This document shows, one piece after another, positions 26,334-35,879 of a stretch of DNA of 64,000 nucleotides; positions within the stretch are counted from its first letter, which is position 1, and each line of letters opens with the position of its first letter. The notes beneath the pieces are model-generated. The model saw only the letters and a program-made list of their open reading frames with translations, ran no database searches and was not told where the DNA came from. The position numbers and the translations under genes were made by a program. Origin of the DNA: Nostoc edaphicum CCNP1411 (GTDB lineage: Bacteria; Cyanobacteriota; Cyanobacteriia; Cyanobacteriales; Nostocaceae); contig NZ_CP054698.1 in the NCBI RefSeq assembly GCF_014023275.1, positions 3,720,001 through 3,784,000 of the forward strand, written 5' to 3'.

Positions 26334-29291
26334 TCAAAATCGGTAACCACCTTGAATTTGTAAATCAAATCCATTTTCGCCTGTACCAATTTTAGATTCT
26401 AAAAAAACATTATTATCGGTAAAGTTATATCTAAAAATAGCTCCGTAGTTTAAGCCAGACAATCTGCTATTTAAACCCAAATTCCTTGTAGTATAATTTT
26501 TAATATAAGCACCAACAGATAAATTGGTACTAACTTTTTGTAAACCCTGTAACTCATAGAAAAGGTTTTTCCCTAACTCTAGATTTGTGTTAATATTCAA
26601 ACCCGTGCTAGTACTAAGTTCACCACTAAATAGTCCTAGCAACTCACCATTACTATTTTCTTCAACAAAAGCGATAGCGGGGGCTAAAGAAAAGCTTAGA
26701 TTTCTTTCTTGATGATTAAAGTAATAGCTGAGAACAGTAGAAAAAGGATTATTGCGATTCGATGCACTATTCCAGTCAATTTTTAATGATGGTACGTGAG
26801 TATTAATAGCTACAGGTTTTTTATTTGAGTTTAACTGGACATTAGTTTTAATATAGTTAACTAGAACATTAGCATATATGCCCACAGATGGTTCTGCTAA
26901 ACCTAAATTATTATTAGAAACTCCAGGCGCTGAGTTGGCATTTATATTAAACCAAGTTCCCAAGCTAGCACTATAGTTTAAATTACCAGTAGAGCCTGCT
27001 GCTAATAATTCGACTGAAGGTAAAGATAGATAACCATTAAAGCTGTTAAAATTTATACCTATAAGATCAACTCTGGTGAGTTCAAAATAATCGAATGCTA
27101 AATCAAATGTCCTGACTGGAATCGGTACTATAGTGTTATCTTCAGAACTAAATTTTTGTACAAATTGTCTCCCTTGGGAGTTAGTTAAAACAACTTCAGC
27201 AGCAGTAGATTCATTAATAGGATTAATATCAGTATTAGTCAGAGGAATTTGATTTCCTATGAAAGTTAGAGGGCCAAATCTTTCATTAGAAAGTCTGAGG
27301 GTTGAAAAGAATGTATCACCTGGATCTAAAAGTTCAATATCTCTTTGTAAAAATTGGACTGCACGCTTGTGATTTCCTGTTCTTATTTGCAAGATACTAG
27401 AGTCATTGGGAGTAATTTTACTCTGAAGTGTCAAATTTCCAGATACCTGTTCTAGACTAGTCGCTCCATTAGAATAGGCTAAAGTCCGATTAATTCTGTT
27501 GTTAATTTGTCTTCTTTGATCTGGTGTAGACTTTGTATTTAAGGGAACAAAACCTTCACCGTTTTTAAAGCTTTGTCGCGCTTCTGCTAAACTTTCGTTA
27601 ATATTATCTATTTTAATGAATTCAAATATTCCACCCAATGCCAATCCTAAAGTAGAATTAGCTGTTTGTATCCCATCTATACTGAATTCGCTGAAATTAG
27701 CTGTGATAGATATTCCTGGACTAGAAAAGATATTAGAATAAGTAGCACTAATTTTTTCTGGATCATATTGAATAATACTTCGGTTATGAGGGTAACTAAC
27801 ATATAGTCTGTGCCAATTAGAAGTTTTTTGTGTCTCAGATAACACTTCAAATATGGGATCTCTTTTGCCGAAAGATACCCAAGATAAAGAATTTAAATAA
27901 GACAAATCTCTCTCAAGTGGTGTCAAGAAAGGATTAACTGCTATATTCAATAAATCAAAATTATCAAATTTGTCTCTTTGGGTAATCTTAATACCTGGTA
28001 ATGAAGAGACGGGAGCAGTAAAGCCAAAACCTTCGCCTGTCAAAATATTACCCCATAAAATACCAGTTGCTTCTAGAACAGAATCAGGAATAATTTCGCC
28101 TAGTTGGAGTCTAACATTCCCCCCATCTAGTAAAGGCTTTAAATTCGTAGTAGGAAAAGCTTGGATAATTTGAGGTGTATTAGTAGCATCTAATAAGTCA
28201 AATAAAGCTCCGCCACCGTCATTACTCAAGGTGGAACCACTACCAATAATTGGTGTAATATTTTCTAGAACTGTGACATTCGGATCTTCAGGATTGATTC
28301 CACTATTAATTATCACTCTACCAGCAGGTATTCCTTCAGGATTAACTAGTTCTCCTGCTATAGAAACTATAGAAAAATCATTAATTTCAGCTTCACCGAT
28401 TAATTCATCAAAATTAACAGGTAGACTAGTAAGATATTGTAATCCCCAAAATCCTTGAGTTGACGTCATATTTTGGGTACTGTAAGTTTCAGTAGCTCTA
28501 CCTTGTGCAAGAATACCTACTTGTGTACCTTTAGTCTCAATTACTAATCTATTGTTATCGAGAACCCAGTAAAACTGGTCTTCTTTGGGAAATTTAGCAT
28601 AGGTAAATTTATCAATAAACTGATTGTCTCCAGAAAATCTAATATTTAAATCTGTATCTATATAATTTTCGTCTTCGTTTGGTTTAAATAACTGAGGTTT
28701 AAAAGTAAGGTTATCTGTAGGATTAACAATCCACGGATACCTATTAGCACTAATTGTTAGAGCATCAATAATTATTTTTTTCTGATTTGCTTGTTGTTGC
28801 TTTTTAGCTTGACGTAGCTTTTCTATTAGTATTTGTTGTGTTGTTGTATAAGGTTTTTGTTCATTTGAAGTTGACGGTTTAATTGTATCCGGTTGAGTTT
28901 CTTCTTCTTGCTCAGGTGGCTTGGGAGGCTCTATTTTATATTCTTCAATTGGGATAACGTCAGCTACGGTAAAGCTGCGTAACTTTTTGGCTTTTTGTAA
29001 TCGATAGTTAGCATCTTTTAAAGTTTTTTTTAACAGCGTTTGGCTTAGTAAATTATCTGTTGCATTCGACTCTAATGAACTTTCGTCAATAACATCTACA
29101 TTATTTTCTGCTTTCAAAGTAACACTATTCTGCTCGTTATATTCTAAGGCAAACGCAGAAAACTGAACTAGTATTACTTTGAACAAAATTGTTGAAGACA
29201 AAAAGCACGTCACAATTACTTTTAGATTTTTTTTAAATCTCATTAGTGAGATTATTAGAATTCTTCGAGTTGAAATTTTAGAGGTTTCCAC
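26334..29291 (-). CDS. Large exported protein with outer-membrane barrel features
   Basis: A 985-residue protein not recognised as a named family. An N-terminal signal or anchor segment (VIVTCFLSSTILFKVILVQF) is followed by a charged, Pro/Lys-rich stretch (residues about 100-170). A long region of alternating polar and hydrophobic strands follows, with the C-terminus ending in GFDLQIQGGYRF. A terminal Phe after alternating residues is a mark of outer-membrane beta-barrels. Strand-like patterns run through the last 250 residues (LNYSASLGTWFNINANS, GAYIKNYTTRNLGLNSRLS). It is probably in the outer membrane. ATG at 29243 is an alternative start. Confidence 0.6.
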   Translation of the reverse strand: METSKISTRRILIISLMRFKKNLKVIVTCFLSSTILFKVILVQFSAFALEYNEQNSVTLKAENNVDVIDESSLESNATDNLLSQTLLKKTLKDANYRLQKAKKLRSFTVADVIPIEEYKIEPPKPPEQEEETQPDTIKPSTSNEQKPYTTTQQILIEKLRQAKKQQQANQKKIIIDALTISANRYPWIVNPTDNLTFKPQLFKPNEDENYIDTDLNIRFSGDNQFIDKFTYAKFPKEDQFYWVLDNNRLVIETKGTQVGILAQGRATETYSTQNMTSTQGFWGLQYLTSLPVNFDELIGEAEINDFSIVSIAGELVNPEGIPAGRVIINSGINPEDPNVTVLENITPIIGSGSTLSNDGGGALFDLLDATNTPQIIQAFPTTNLKPLLDGGNVRLQLGEIIPDSVLEATGILWGNILTGEGFGFTAPVSSLPGIKITQRDKFDNFDLLNIAVNPFLTPLERDLSYLNSLSWVSFGKRDPIFEVLSETQKTSNWHRLYVSYPHNRSIIQYDPEKISATYSNIFSSPGISITANFSEFSIDGIQTANSTLGLALGGIFEFIKIDNINESLAEARQSFKNGEGFVPLNTKSTPDQRRQINNRINRTLAYSNGATSLEQVSGNLTLQSKITPNDSSILQIRTGNHKRAVQFLQRDIELLDPGDTFFSTLRLSNERFGPLTFIGNQIPLTNTDINPINESTAAEVVLTNSQGRQFVQKFSSEDNTIVPIPVRTFDLAFDYFELTRVDLIGINFNSFNGYLSLPSVELLAAGSTGNLNYSASLGTWFNINANSAPGVSNNNLGLAEPSVGIYANVLVNYIKTNVQLNSNKKPVAINTHVPSLKIDWNSASNRNNPFSTVLSYYFNHQERNLSFSLAPAIAFVEENSNGELLGLFSGELSTSTGLNINTNLELGKNLFYELQGLQKVSTNLSVGAYIKNYTTRNLGLNSRLSGLNYGAIFRYNFTDNNVFLESKIGTGENGFDLQIQGGYRF

Positions 29292-29671
29292 AATAGAATA
29301 TGCTCTTTGGTAAATTCAAAAATCAAATTTAATTCAAACAATAAAAGTTGGCTAATAGTTATTTAAATTATCAAAATAAATTACTCAAGATAAAAATTAA
29401 GTCATGGCTTAATTTTCCAAGCTTGGATGTTTTTGTTGTTTTAGTGGAATGTATTCAACGATCGTTTCACTTACTTCGATATAGATAACCAAAGAAGAAC
29501 GATTTTTTATCCTGGCTGTAAAGAATAAAATAGGATTAAGCAGATTTACTGCAACAAGAGTGTAATTCTTGAGCAAAAATTAAACCTCAGCAAAATCACC
29601 ACAGCTAAAAAAGTGAGCTAATTTTTAACCGTATAAACACGTAATGTGAAGATATTCAGTCAAAAAAGTGG
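29292..29671. other. Intergenic region, no gene seen
   Basis: The gap between the divergent outer-membrane-like gene and the sensor kinase is AT-rich. It should hold both promoters. I see no clear operator or repeat. Confidence 0.4.
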
Positions 29672-31165
29672 ATGAAAAATATGTTTCAGGCTACTCGCCG
29701 CCGCCTTGCAATTTGGTACACTGCTGTCACTGCTGTATTACTACTACTGTTTGCCAGTGGCGTTTATTTATACGTCCGCAGTACACTGATTGAGCGAATT
29801 GATGACACTCTTAACCATGTAGTGGAAATAGTGGAGCGTTGTATCACAACCAGTCGTTGTGCGTCTACGCTCATATTTGAGCCAATTAATACTGATGCAG
29901 AGAAAGTTCGCATTAATGTAGAAGCTAGTTTTCGTGACAATACCGATGCTGTAGAAGATGACCACATCGACCTAGAATGGTTTAGTCCGAATGGTAAATT
30001 AGTTTGGTCAACGCTATCCGAACCCCTAAATATTCCTATTCATGCCAACCGGACTGGTGAAACTGTGCGCGTAGTCAAGGGAGAGAAAGAAAAAAGTGAA
30101 GTTAATAAACTTCCCACTCTTAACTCCCTACTCTCCACTCCTAACTCCCCACTCTTATTGCGGCAAATCACCCAACGGGTAGAAGTGGGACGGCAAGTAT
30201 TAGGATATCTGCGTGTTAGTCATCCCTGGTTTGAAGTTACTAAACCTAGTCGCCAGTTAATTTTTGATTTGGCGTTAGGTATTGGGTTAATGGTGGTTTC
30301 TGTAGGTGCAAGTGGCTGGTTTCTTTCGGGGAAAGCGATGGAACCTGTAGGTGAATCTTACCAACGCCTCAAACAATTTACTGCTGATGCTTCACATGAA
30401 CTTAGAAGTCCCATTACTTTGATTCAAACTAATGTGCAAGTTGCCCTTGCTGACTTAGATTTAGCAGAGATAGAAGAGACTACTTCTTTGCAGTATCGGC
30501 AACAGTTAAAGGTGGTGGAACGCTTAACGAAGCGTTTGGGTAAGTTAGTCAATGACTTACTCTTCCTAGCACGGCAAGATAGTGGTATTAGCAAAGATAC
30601 TTTTTCACCTTGTCCGCTGGACGCTTTGCTGATGGAGGTGGTTGAAGAACAACAATTGTTAGTCCCGGAAAAAGAAATCGCCCTTTCTCTAAACTTAATT
30701 GACCCTCCCGCCTCCGAAATTAGCCCGGAATTACTGGAAAATTGGTTTACCCTTGTGGGTAATTGGGATCAACTGGTGCGGCTGTTCACAAATTTAATTG
30801 CTAACGCCTTGCATTACACTCCAGCAGGTGGACAGGTGAAAGTGGAATTGGCGCGGATGGAGGGAATAAATCGCGTTTCTGGACTACGTTATACTAATGC
30901 TCAGTTGCAAGTTAAAGTCAAGGATACCGGAGTTGGAATTCCAGCGGAAGCACTACCACGCTTGTTTGACCGCTTTTATCGGGTAGATCCGGCACGGACT
31001 CATAGGACTGGGAATACAGCTACAGCCAGCGCTACTGGTTCAGGATTGGGATTAGCGATCGCTCAAGCTATTGTCGAACATCATCAGGGTCATATTCAAG
31101 TTGAAAGTACCCAAGGCATTGGCACTACGTTTACTATCACTTTACCAATAACTCTTGAGTCTTAA
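29672..31165 (+). CDS. Sensor histidine kinase (RppB-like)
   Basis: A 497-residue membrane sensor. One helix at residues 15-33, a periplasmic domain to about 195 and a second helix near 197-220 are followed by HisKA (ADASHELRSPITLIQTNVQ, His near 240), then HATPase motifs (LIANALHYTP, DTGVGIPAEAL, GSGLGLAIAQAIV). It would control a regulator, most likely the OmpR-type one at 23922. Residues about 147-163 (PTLNSLLSTPNSPLLL) translate a C-rich ACTCCTAACTCCCCACT-type repeat found between genes elsewhere, apparently inserted in frame in the periplasmic domain. Confidence 0.85.
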   Translation: MKNMFQATRRRLAIWYTAVTAVLLLLFASGVYLYVRSTLIERIDDTLNHVVEIVERCITTSRCASTLIFEPINTDAEKVRINVEASFRDNTDAVEDDHIDLEWFSPNGKLVWSTLSEPLNIPIHANRTGETVRVVKGEKEKSEVNKLPTLNSLLSTPNSPLLLRQITQRVEVGRQVLGYLRVSHPWFEVTKPSRQLIFDLALGIGLMVVSVGASGWFLSGKAMEPVGESYQRLKQFTADASHELRSPITLIQTNVQVALADLDLAEIEETTSLQYRQQLKVVERLTKRLGKLVNDLLFLARQDSGISKDTFSPCPLDALLMEVVEEQQLLVPEKEIALSLNLIDPPASEISPELLENWFTLVGNWDQLVRLFTNLIANALHYTPAGGQVKVELARMEGINRVSGLRYTNAQLQVKVKDTGVGIPAEALPRLFDRFYRVDPARTHRTGNTATASATGSGLGLAIAQAIVEHHQGHIQVESTQGIGTTFTITLPITLES

Positions 31166-31370
31166 TTTGTTCAGAAATTTCTGTTTCCTGTGATAGATGT
31201 AGAAAAGTAAATAAATTTACTACTGTACATAACAACAGTTGCAATATTTAGCCATTTTTTAATTGCCACAGTTTGATATTTCTACTCCTAATTCTTTGCT
31301 GGAGTAGTTATATATGCTGCTATTTTATTTTGGCAAATATGCATCTATGAATAATACTTTGGGGGTTTAA

Positions 31371-31859
31371 ATGGCAACTTCTTCCAGCGATATAAAAGAA
31401 AAAGATATACCATTTTTGGAAAAAGTCAAGGCTCAAAGTGGTTTGCCAGACATTTACGATGCTAGGGACATCACCGAAGTAGTATTTCGGGTGATGCGCG
31501 ACCTGATGACTACAGAAGCAGCGGATCGAGTTGAAGGTGAACTGCAAAAACCGGCCGAAATAACCGATGATAAATCTCTGCAAATGGATATTGCAGACCT
31601 ATGGCACGATACAAATCCAATTGTCGGATTTTTAAGTCGGGTGCGTCCACCTTGGCAAGGCCCCGGCATCTTTAAAATTAATAGCGATCGCTTCTTATTT
31701 CGGGTAGCAAATGAAGGTGGAATGCCACCAAATGTAGAACGCGAACAGGTAGTTAAAGCTGTGTTTTCTGCTACTAAAGACGAATTATCGCCAGAACGAA
31801 TTCAGGAAATCGCTAGCTGGCTACCTGATAAAGTTCGTCAGCTCTGGGAAGAAGCTTAA
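31371..31859 (+). CDS. DUF2267 domain protein
   Basis: A 162-residue protein of the DUF2267 family. It starts with an acidic helix (EKDIPFLEKVKAQSGLPDIYDARDITEVVFRVMRDLM). Two similar halves follow, each with a conserved helix ending near the LP/W region (IADLWHDTNPIVGFLSRV and IQEIASWLPDKVRQLWEEA). The function of the family is unknown, and several members are stress-associated. ATG at 31371 follows GGGGG, an acceptable ribosome-binding site. The stop codon abuts an AATTCGTAA repeat. Confidence 0.75.
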   Translation: MATSSSDIKEKDIPFLEKVKAQSGLPDIYDARDITEVVFRVMRDLMTTEAADRVEGELQKPAEITDDKSLQMDIADLWHDTNPIVGFLSRVRPPWQGPGIFKINSDRFLFRVANEGGMPPNVEREQVVKAVFSATKDELSPERIQEIASWLPDKVRQLWEEA

Positions 31860-31894
31860 ATAATTCGTAATTCGTAATTCGTAATTCGTAATTA
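31859..31894. repeat. AATTCGTAA tandem repeat
   Basis: Four units of the AATTCGTA type lie right at the stop of the DUF2267 gene. Similar arrays occur at 4870-4888 and 36451-36490, inverted in the last. They are small palindromic repeats, not genes. Confidence 0.6.
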
Positions 31895-32015
31895 AGTTTT
31901 GTGGCGGTGATTTAGACCCACGGTAGTCGGTTAAATCTCTTAAACTATTCTACCCAAGATTCTTGGGTAATGAGTTATGAATTATTTTAAATTTATAACT
32001 CATTAATTTTTTGGT

Positions 32016-32122
32016 TATAGCGGTTCTCGTTTGTATGCAATACATTTTGACCTTCTCTCCAACGCTATAAGTGAAGGATCTGGGGGTTAGGTCTGTATTC
32101 TATGCAATTGAGAACCGCTATA
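32016..32122. repeat. MITE-like element, copy 3 (short form)
   Basis: TATAGCGGTTCTCG on the left and GAGAACCGCTATA on the right form near-perfect inverted ends of a 107-bp segment. The interior holds TTTGACCTTCTCTCC and GGGGGTTAGGTCTGTATTC, shared with copy 1 in inverse order. Here the terminal repeats are the best preserved of the three copies. Confidence 0.7.
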
Positions 32123-32334
32123 TTTTTGAGATTTATCACTAATGATTTAGCTTTTCAAGCCTTGGGAATGAAATAGTTATGTCTAATTTTAGATTATTTT
32201 CTAGTCTCTGGTTAGATACAAAAAAGAAAGTTAGTTGGTATTATTGTATGTGTGCATCGAAAGTTTAAACCATATTGAATGTACTGTTTTAAATTTTTAA
32301 ATAAAGAAAACTTAACTTTTTCCAGGAGTCAATA

Positions 32335-33045
32335 ATGAATATGCAATTTCAAAAGTTTCGCAAGTCGGCTGAGTTATTTGGCGTTATTTGTGGAGGATTA
32401 CTGATTAGTCTGCCAGCAATTCCTCAAGCAATAGCACAAGAATCTACTCCCAAAATTAACCCTTGTCCTAGAATTTTCTACGAAGAACCACACAACACTC
32501 GCGTTGTAGTCCCACAAGGTTGTCCTCCCAACGCTCTAACACAAAGACTAGCTGCTCAAGGGCTTCTTCCCGTCCCTGCTACCACATCACAAGATCAAAC
32601 AAGATTGGGTGTCGGTGGTGAAGCTCCAGAATCAGGTGTTATGTTACCAGGTCAAGCCCCCGGAGTTCAAACTCAACAACCCGCGGTTCCCAATGACCAA
32701 CCAGCAGCACAACAACCACGGCAAGCCCCTAGCGCGACGATCGCACTAGCAAATGGTACAGTTAATATCAGGTTGGTAAATGATACTGCTGCTAATGTAA
32801 CTTTCCAAGTGATTGGCGATACAGCACCGCGATCGCTACAAGGTAAGTCAGATGTAATATTGCAAGGTCTAAGCGCACCAGTAACAGTGACATTTGAACG
32901 AGAAGATGGCGGACAGTTGATAGTTACTCCCCAACCTTCCTCAGAGCCAGGAAGCCTAGAAGTGACATTTAACGAAGCTACTAATGCAGTGCAGGGTAGA
33001 AGTGCTATGAGAATTGAAGCCAACGGTTCAGTGTACTTGAATTAA
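32335..33045 (+). CDS. Secreted protein of unknown function, Pro/Gln-rich centre
   Basis: A 236-residue exported protein not assigned to a family. A signal peptide (LFGVICGGLLISLPAIPQAIA, cleavage after AIA-QE) precedes a small Cys-containing section (NPCPRIFYEEPHNTRVVVPQ). A Pro/Gln-rich linker (residues about 100-135) follows, and a C-terminal strand-rich domain (TVNIRLVNDTAANVTFQVIG, SAPVTVTFEREDGGQLIVTP) completes it. It probably sits in the periplasm or cell surface. CAGGAG precedes the ATG. No neighbour explains it. Confidence 0.55.
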   Translation: MNMQFQKFRKSAELFGVICGGLLISLPAIPQAIAQESTPKINPCPRIFYEEPHNTRVVVPQGCPPNALTQRLAAQGLLPVPATTSQDQTRLGVGGEAPESGVMLPGQAPGVQTQQPAVPNDQPAAQQPRQAPSATIALANGTVNIRLVNDTAANVTFQVIGDTAPRSLQGKSDVILQGLSAPVTVTFEREDGGQLIVTPQPSSEPGSLEVTFNEATNAVQGRSAMRIEANGSVYLN

Positions 33046-33077
33046 TCAAGGAGTGAGGAGTTAGAAGTTACTAACTC

Positions 33078-34160
33078 CTACTTGCGTTGAAGCATTTTAG
33101 TTAGCTGATCTAGCAATTGCACTTCTTGTTTGCTATCTTCCAATGTCCGCGCCAGTATAATCGCCCTTTCGTAAAAATTGCGGGCAGTTACGAAATTACC
33201 TTGTTGCTTGTATAACTGAGCGTAAGATTCAAAAGATTTTAATTCTTCTCGCAAATTTCGCAATTCCTTAGCGAGTGCCAAACGTTGCTCTAGTAAGTCA
33301 AAGGCGCGTTCATAGCGTCCGACAGCAGTGTGAGACTTAACTAAACCATCAATTGCTCGTAATTCATTGGTGCGATCGCGGTTAGTTTTAGCTATCCGCA
33401 TTGCTGCTCCATAAGTCGCAATGGTATCCTGATAATTTCCAGATGCTAGGTAAGCATCTCCTAAATTATTCAAGGTATTTGCTTCTCCGACAGCATCGCC
33501 TGTCTGGCGGCGGAAAATTAAAGCATTTTCGTAAAGTTTAATCGCTTTGTTGTAATCTCCCAACCTAGCAGTTACCAAACCCAAATTACTCAAAGACAGT
33601 CCTTCACCTTCAATATTTTTGACATTGTGAGCAATTGCGAGTGCGTCTTCCACAGTTTTACCAGCAGCAGCAAATTCTCCTTGTTGCAGCAGAAATGTAC
33701 TGATATTATTTAGCACAAAAATTTGACTTTGAAAATCTTTAGTATCACGAGCGATCGCTAATCCTCGTCTTAAAGCATCTTCTGCTTCTTTTAAACTACC
33801 TAGCTGGACATAAGCCTTAGCAAGCAAATTGTAAGTCAGACCTTGTGCTTTCAGGTCGCCAATTGAATGATATAGTTCTAGTGCCCGCAAGGAAGACGCA
33901 ATTGTTTTATCCGCATATCCTGAAGCATATTGTTGTTCACCGATACGCAGCAAACCGTCTGCTTCATTTCGTGATTGTCGTCCAACGGAACTATTTAAAG
34001 GGCGGTGGAGTTGTTGCGTAATATCAACCGCACCCGCCGCGATCGGACTCAATAAAAAAGTAAACAGTAAAAAGCTGTGTAAAAGTACCTGGGGACGAGA
34101 AATCGCACCTACACAAATTAAGACTACCTTTTGTCTGGGAAATACAAGCCGTTGTTTCAT
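33078..34160 (-). CDS. Secreted TPR protein
   Basis: A 360-residue protein with an N-terminal signal peptide (LLHSFLLFTFLLSPIAAGAVD). About six tetratricopeptide repeats follow (SSLRALELYHSIGDLKAQGL, DALRRGLAIARDTKDFQSQI, IKLYENALIFRRQTGDAVGE, RNFYERAIILARTLEDSKQE). TPR proteins hold others together. The signal peptide places it in the periplasm. No catalytic domain is visible, and partners cannot be named. Confidence 0.8.
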   Translation of the reverse strand: MKQRLVFPRQKVVLICVGAISRPQVLLHSFLLFTFLLSPIAAGAVDITQQLHRPLNSSVGRQSRNEADGLLRIGEQQYASGYADKTIASSLRALELYHSIGDLKAQGLTYNLLAKAYVQLGSLKEAEDALRRGLAIARDTKDFQSQIFVLNNISTFLLQQGEFAAAGKTVEDALAIAHNVKNIEGEGLSLSNLGLVTARLGDYNKAIKLYENALIFRRQTGDAVGEANTLNNLGDAYLASGNYQDTIATYGAAMRIAKTNRDRTNELRAIDGLVKSHTAVGRYERAFDLLEQRLALAKELRNLREELKSFESYAQLYKQQGNFVTARNFYERAIILARTLEDSKQEVQLLDQLTKMLQRK

Positions 34161-34257
34161 AAAAATTACCCGTAAAGTTGCGGGTTTAAGTAGAAGGTCT
34201 AAGAAGAAGTTTTAAGTTTTAAATTGAAGACAAACAATATACGTATTTACACTTGAG

Positions 34258-34887
34258 TTACGACTGATCTAAATCTTCCCCAAAGTATATGGCGCGGATA
34301 TCTGCGGGTAATTTGTCCTCTAGCATACGATAGCCTTCCTGGAGAAAATTGGCTACCTCATTAGGAGCGATCGCTTCTCCTTCGGCTTGTAAATAAGCAG
34401 CAATTCTAGTTTCGCTCCAGTGGAAAGTTTGAGACATTAACACGATTAATCGCAAAACTGGTGGTAGTTGGTCTAACGCCTGTTGTACATAGCACCATAG
34501 TGGTGGCGAAGTCGCTTGGAGAGAATAATGAATTGCTTCTGTAGGTGGGAGTTTAATCTCGTTAATACAGAAAGCTGTCATATTAATTAACCAATTTTGC
34601 ATGGTTAAAGCTTCTTCGCCTGATTCAGAGTCGGTTAAATTTAGTCCACCGAGTTCATAGTAGATATGTCGCCAAGTGAGGGCAAACAGATAATCTGCCT
34701 GCACAGGCGATCGCGCCGAATGCCGAATTAAGGTATAAACTATAGGGCTATAGCGGCAAAAAATCACCGTAAAATACTTTCCGGCATCTGGATAGCGCTG
34801 AAACAGAGTCAGTAATTCATGGTCACTGTGATGGAACAGCGATTTCACCAGCGGGTGATTAGCTTCCGTAAAATGAGGAATTTGCAT
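34258..34887 (-). CDS. Divergent sigma-70-like protein
   Basis: A 209-residue protein resembling the ECF or minor sigma-70 group found in cyanobacteria. Residues 35-90 (YFTVIFCRYSPIVYTLIRHS, FALTWRHIYYEL) look like region 2, and 130-200 (QALDQLPPVLRLIVLMSQTFHWSETRIAAYLQ..., NEVANFLQEGYRMLED) like region 4, with the usual DQLPP start. Both are more divergent than in active sigma factors, so it may be a regulator that has lost promoter binding. Function is uncertain. It lies 97 bp upstream of the TPR gene on the same strand. Confidence 0.55.
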   Translation of the reverse strand: MQIPHFTEANHPLVKSLFHHSDHELLTLFQRYPDAGKYFTVIFCRYSPIVYTLIRHSARSPVQADYLFALTWRHIYYELGGLNLTDSESGEEALTMQNWLINMTAFCINEIKLPPTEAIHYSLQATSPPLWCYVQQALDQLPPVLRLIVLMSQTFHWSETRIAAYLQAEGEAIAPNEVANFLQEGYRMLEDKLPADIRAIYFGEDLDQS

Positions 34888-35083
34888 AAGCCTTGCGATT
34901 GATAGTTGTTAAAATAGTTTTGGGAATTGCACTCCCGTAGTTAATCGCATAATATCTTGGTGTTGCTCAGTTTGTAGATGAGACTCAGACTACTTGAGTA
35001 TTGATAAACTAGAAACAAGGACTTAATTTTAGTCTTAATCGACAATCATAAAATCAACTCCCTTATAGAATCCTTATTTGTTC

Positions 35084-35680
35084 ATGGTTATAGCAGTTAG
35101 TGTGGTATCGTTCCTAGTCAGTCCCCTTACATTAGGCTCCTTTCTGCCTTCTCTGCCCTTAGATAGCCTATTCTCCACCCAAGGCATTATGGTAATGCTG
35201 CTAGCAGCTTATGCTGGTGCTATGTGGATGTTTCTCACCAGTGCCCCAAAAGTACACACTGTAATGGTGTCAGATTTGGAGATTGCTCGACAATTGTATG
35301 AAGGGCTGCTAGATTTGCCAGCAGCTGAGGTGCCATTGCACTACTACTACAACTACGAACAAACTATCGGCGCAACTGGCATTGATCCACTATATATGTC
35401 TACTGGGCCGAGCTTGTCTAGCAAAATGATGAACAATGCCAATGATGGGCTGTGGTATCAATTAAAGAAAAACACCCAGCTACACGTCATTACTGGTGCG
35501 AGTTTAGGTACTAAAAATCAGCAACGCCACGTTTGTTTTGACCATGACTGCCTAGAAATGATTTTAATGCGAGTTGAAATGCGCGGTTTGAAATTGAAGA
35601 TTCGCAACCATAAGCCCCTAAATTTTTTGGTCAAGGACTATGAAGGGCGAGTTATTGAGGTAGCTGAGGTAGCGAATTAG
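35084..35680 (+). CDS. Membrane-anchored glyoxalase-like (VOC) protein
   Basis: A 198-residue protein. Two N-terminal hydrophobic helices (AVSVVSFLVSPLTLGSFLPSL and GIMVMLLAAYAGAMWMFL) precede a small domain that starts like a VOC/glyoxalase fold (KVHTVMVSDLEIARQLYEGLLDLPAAEVPLHYYYN) and ends KPLNFLVKDYEGRVIEVAEV. Similar proteins are common in cyanobacteria and carry no known substrate. ATG at 35084 is chosen over TTG at 35078. The metal ligands of true glyoxalases are not evident. Confidence 0.6.
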   Translation: MVIAVSVVSFLVSPLTLGSFLPSLPLDSLFSTQGIMVMLLAAYAGAMWMFLTSAPKVHTVMVSDLEIARQLYEGLLDLPAAEVPLHYYYNYEQTIGATGIDPLYMSTGPSLSSKMMNNANDGLWYQLKKNTQLHVITGASLGTKNQQRHVCFDHDCLEMILMRVEMRGLKLKIRNHKPLNFLVKDYEGRVIEVAEVAN

Positions 35681-35879
35681 TCGTTAGTTACAGCAGAATT
35701 CAGAATTCAAGAGTCAGAATTCAGAATGGACTACGCCCTCCTGCACTAACAGAAATATAATAGGCTTTGAGACTTAGCTTGGGTGGGGCGTAGCTTGCCG
35801 TCGTAGGCATCGCTCCACCCAACCTTTTTGGATTTTCCACTCAGGCTAAAATAGGTAAATCCCCTCACAGAGATGATTT

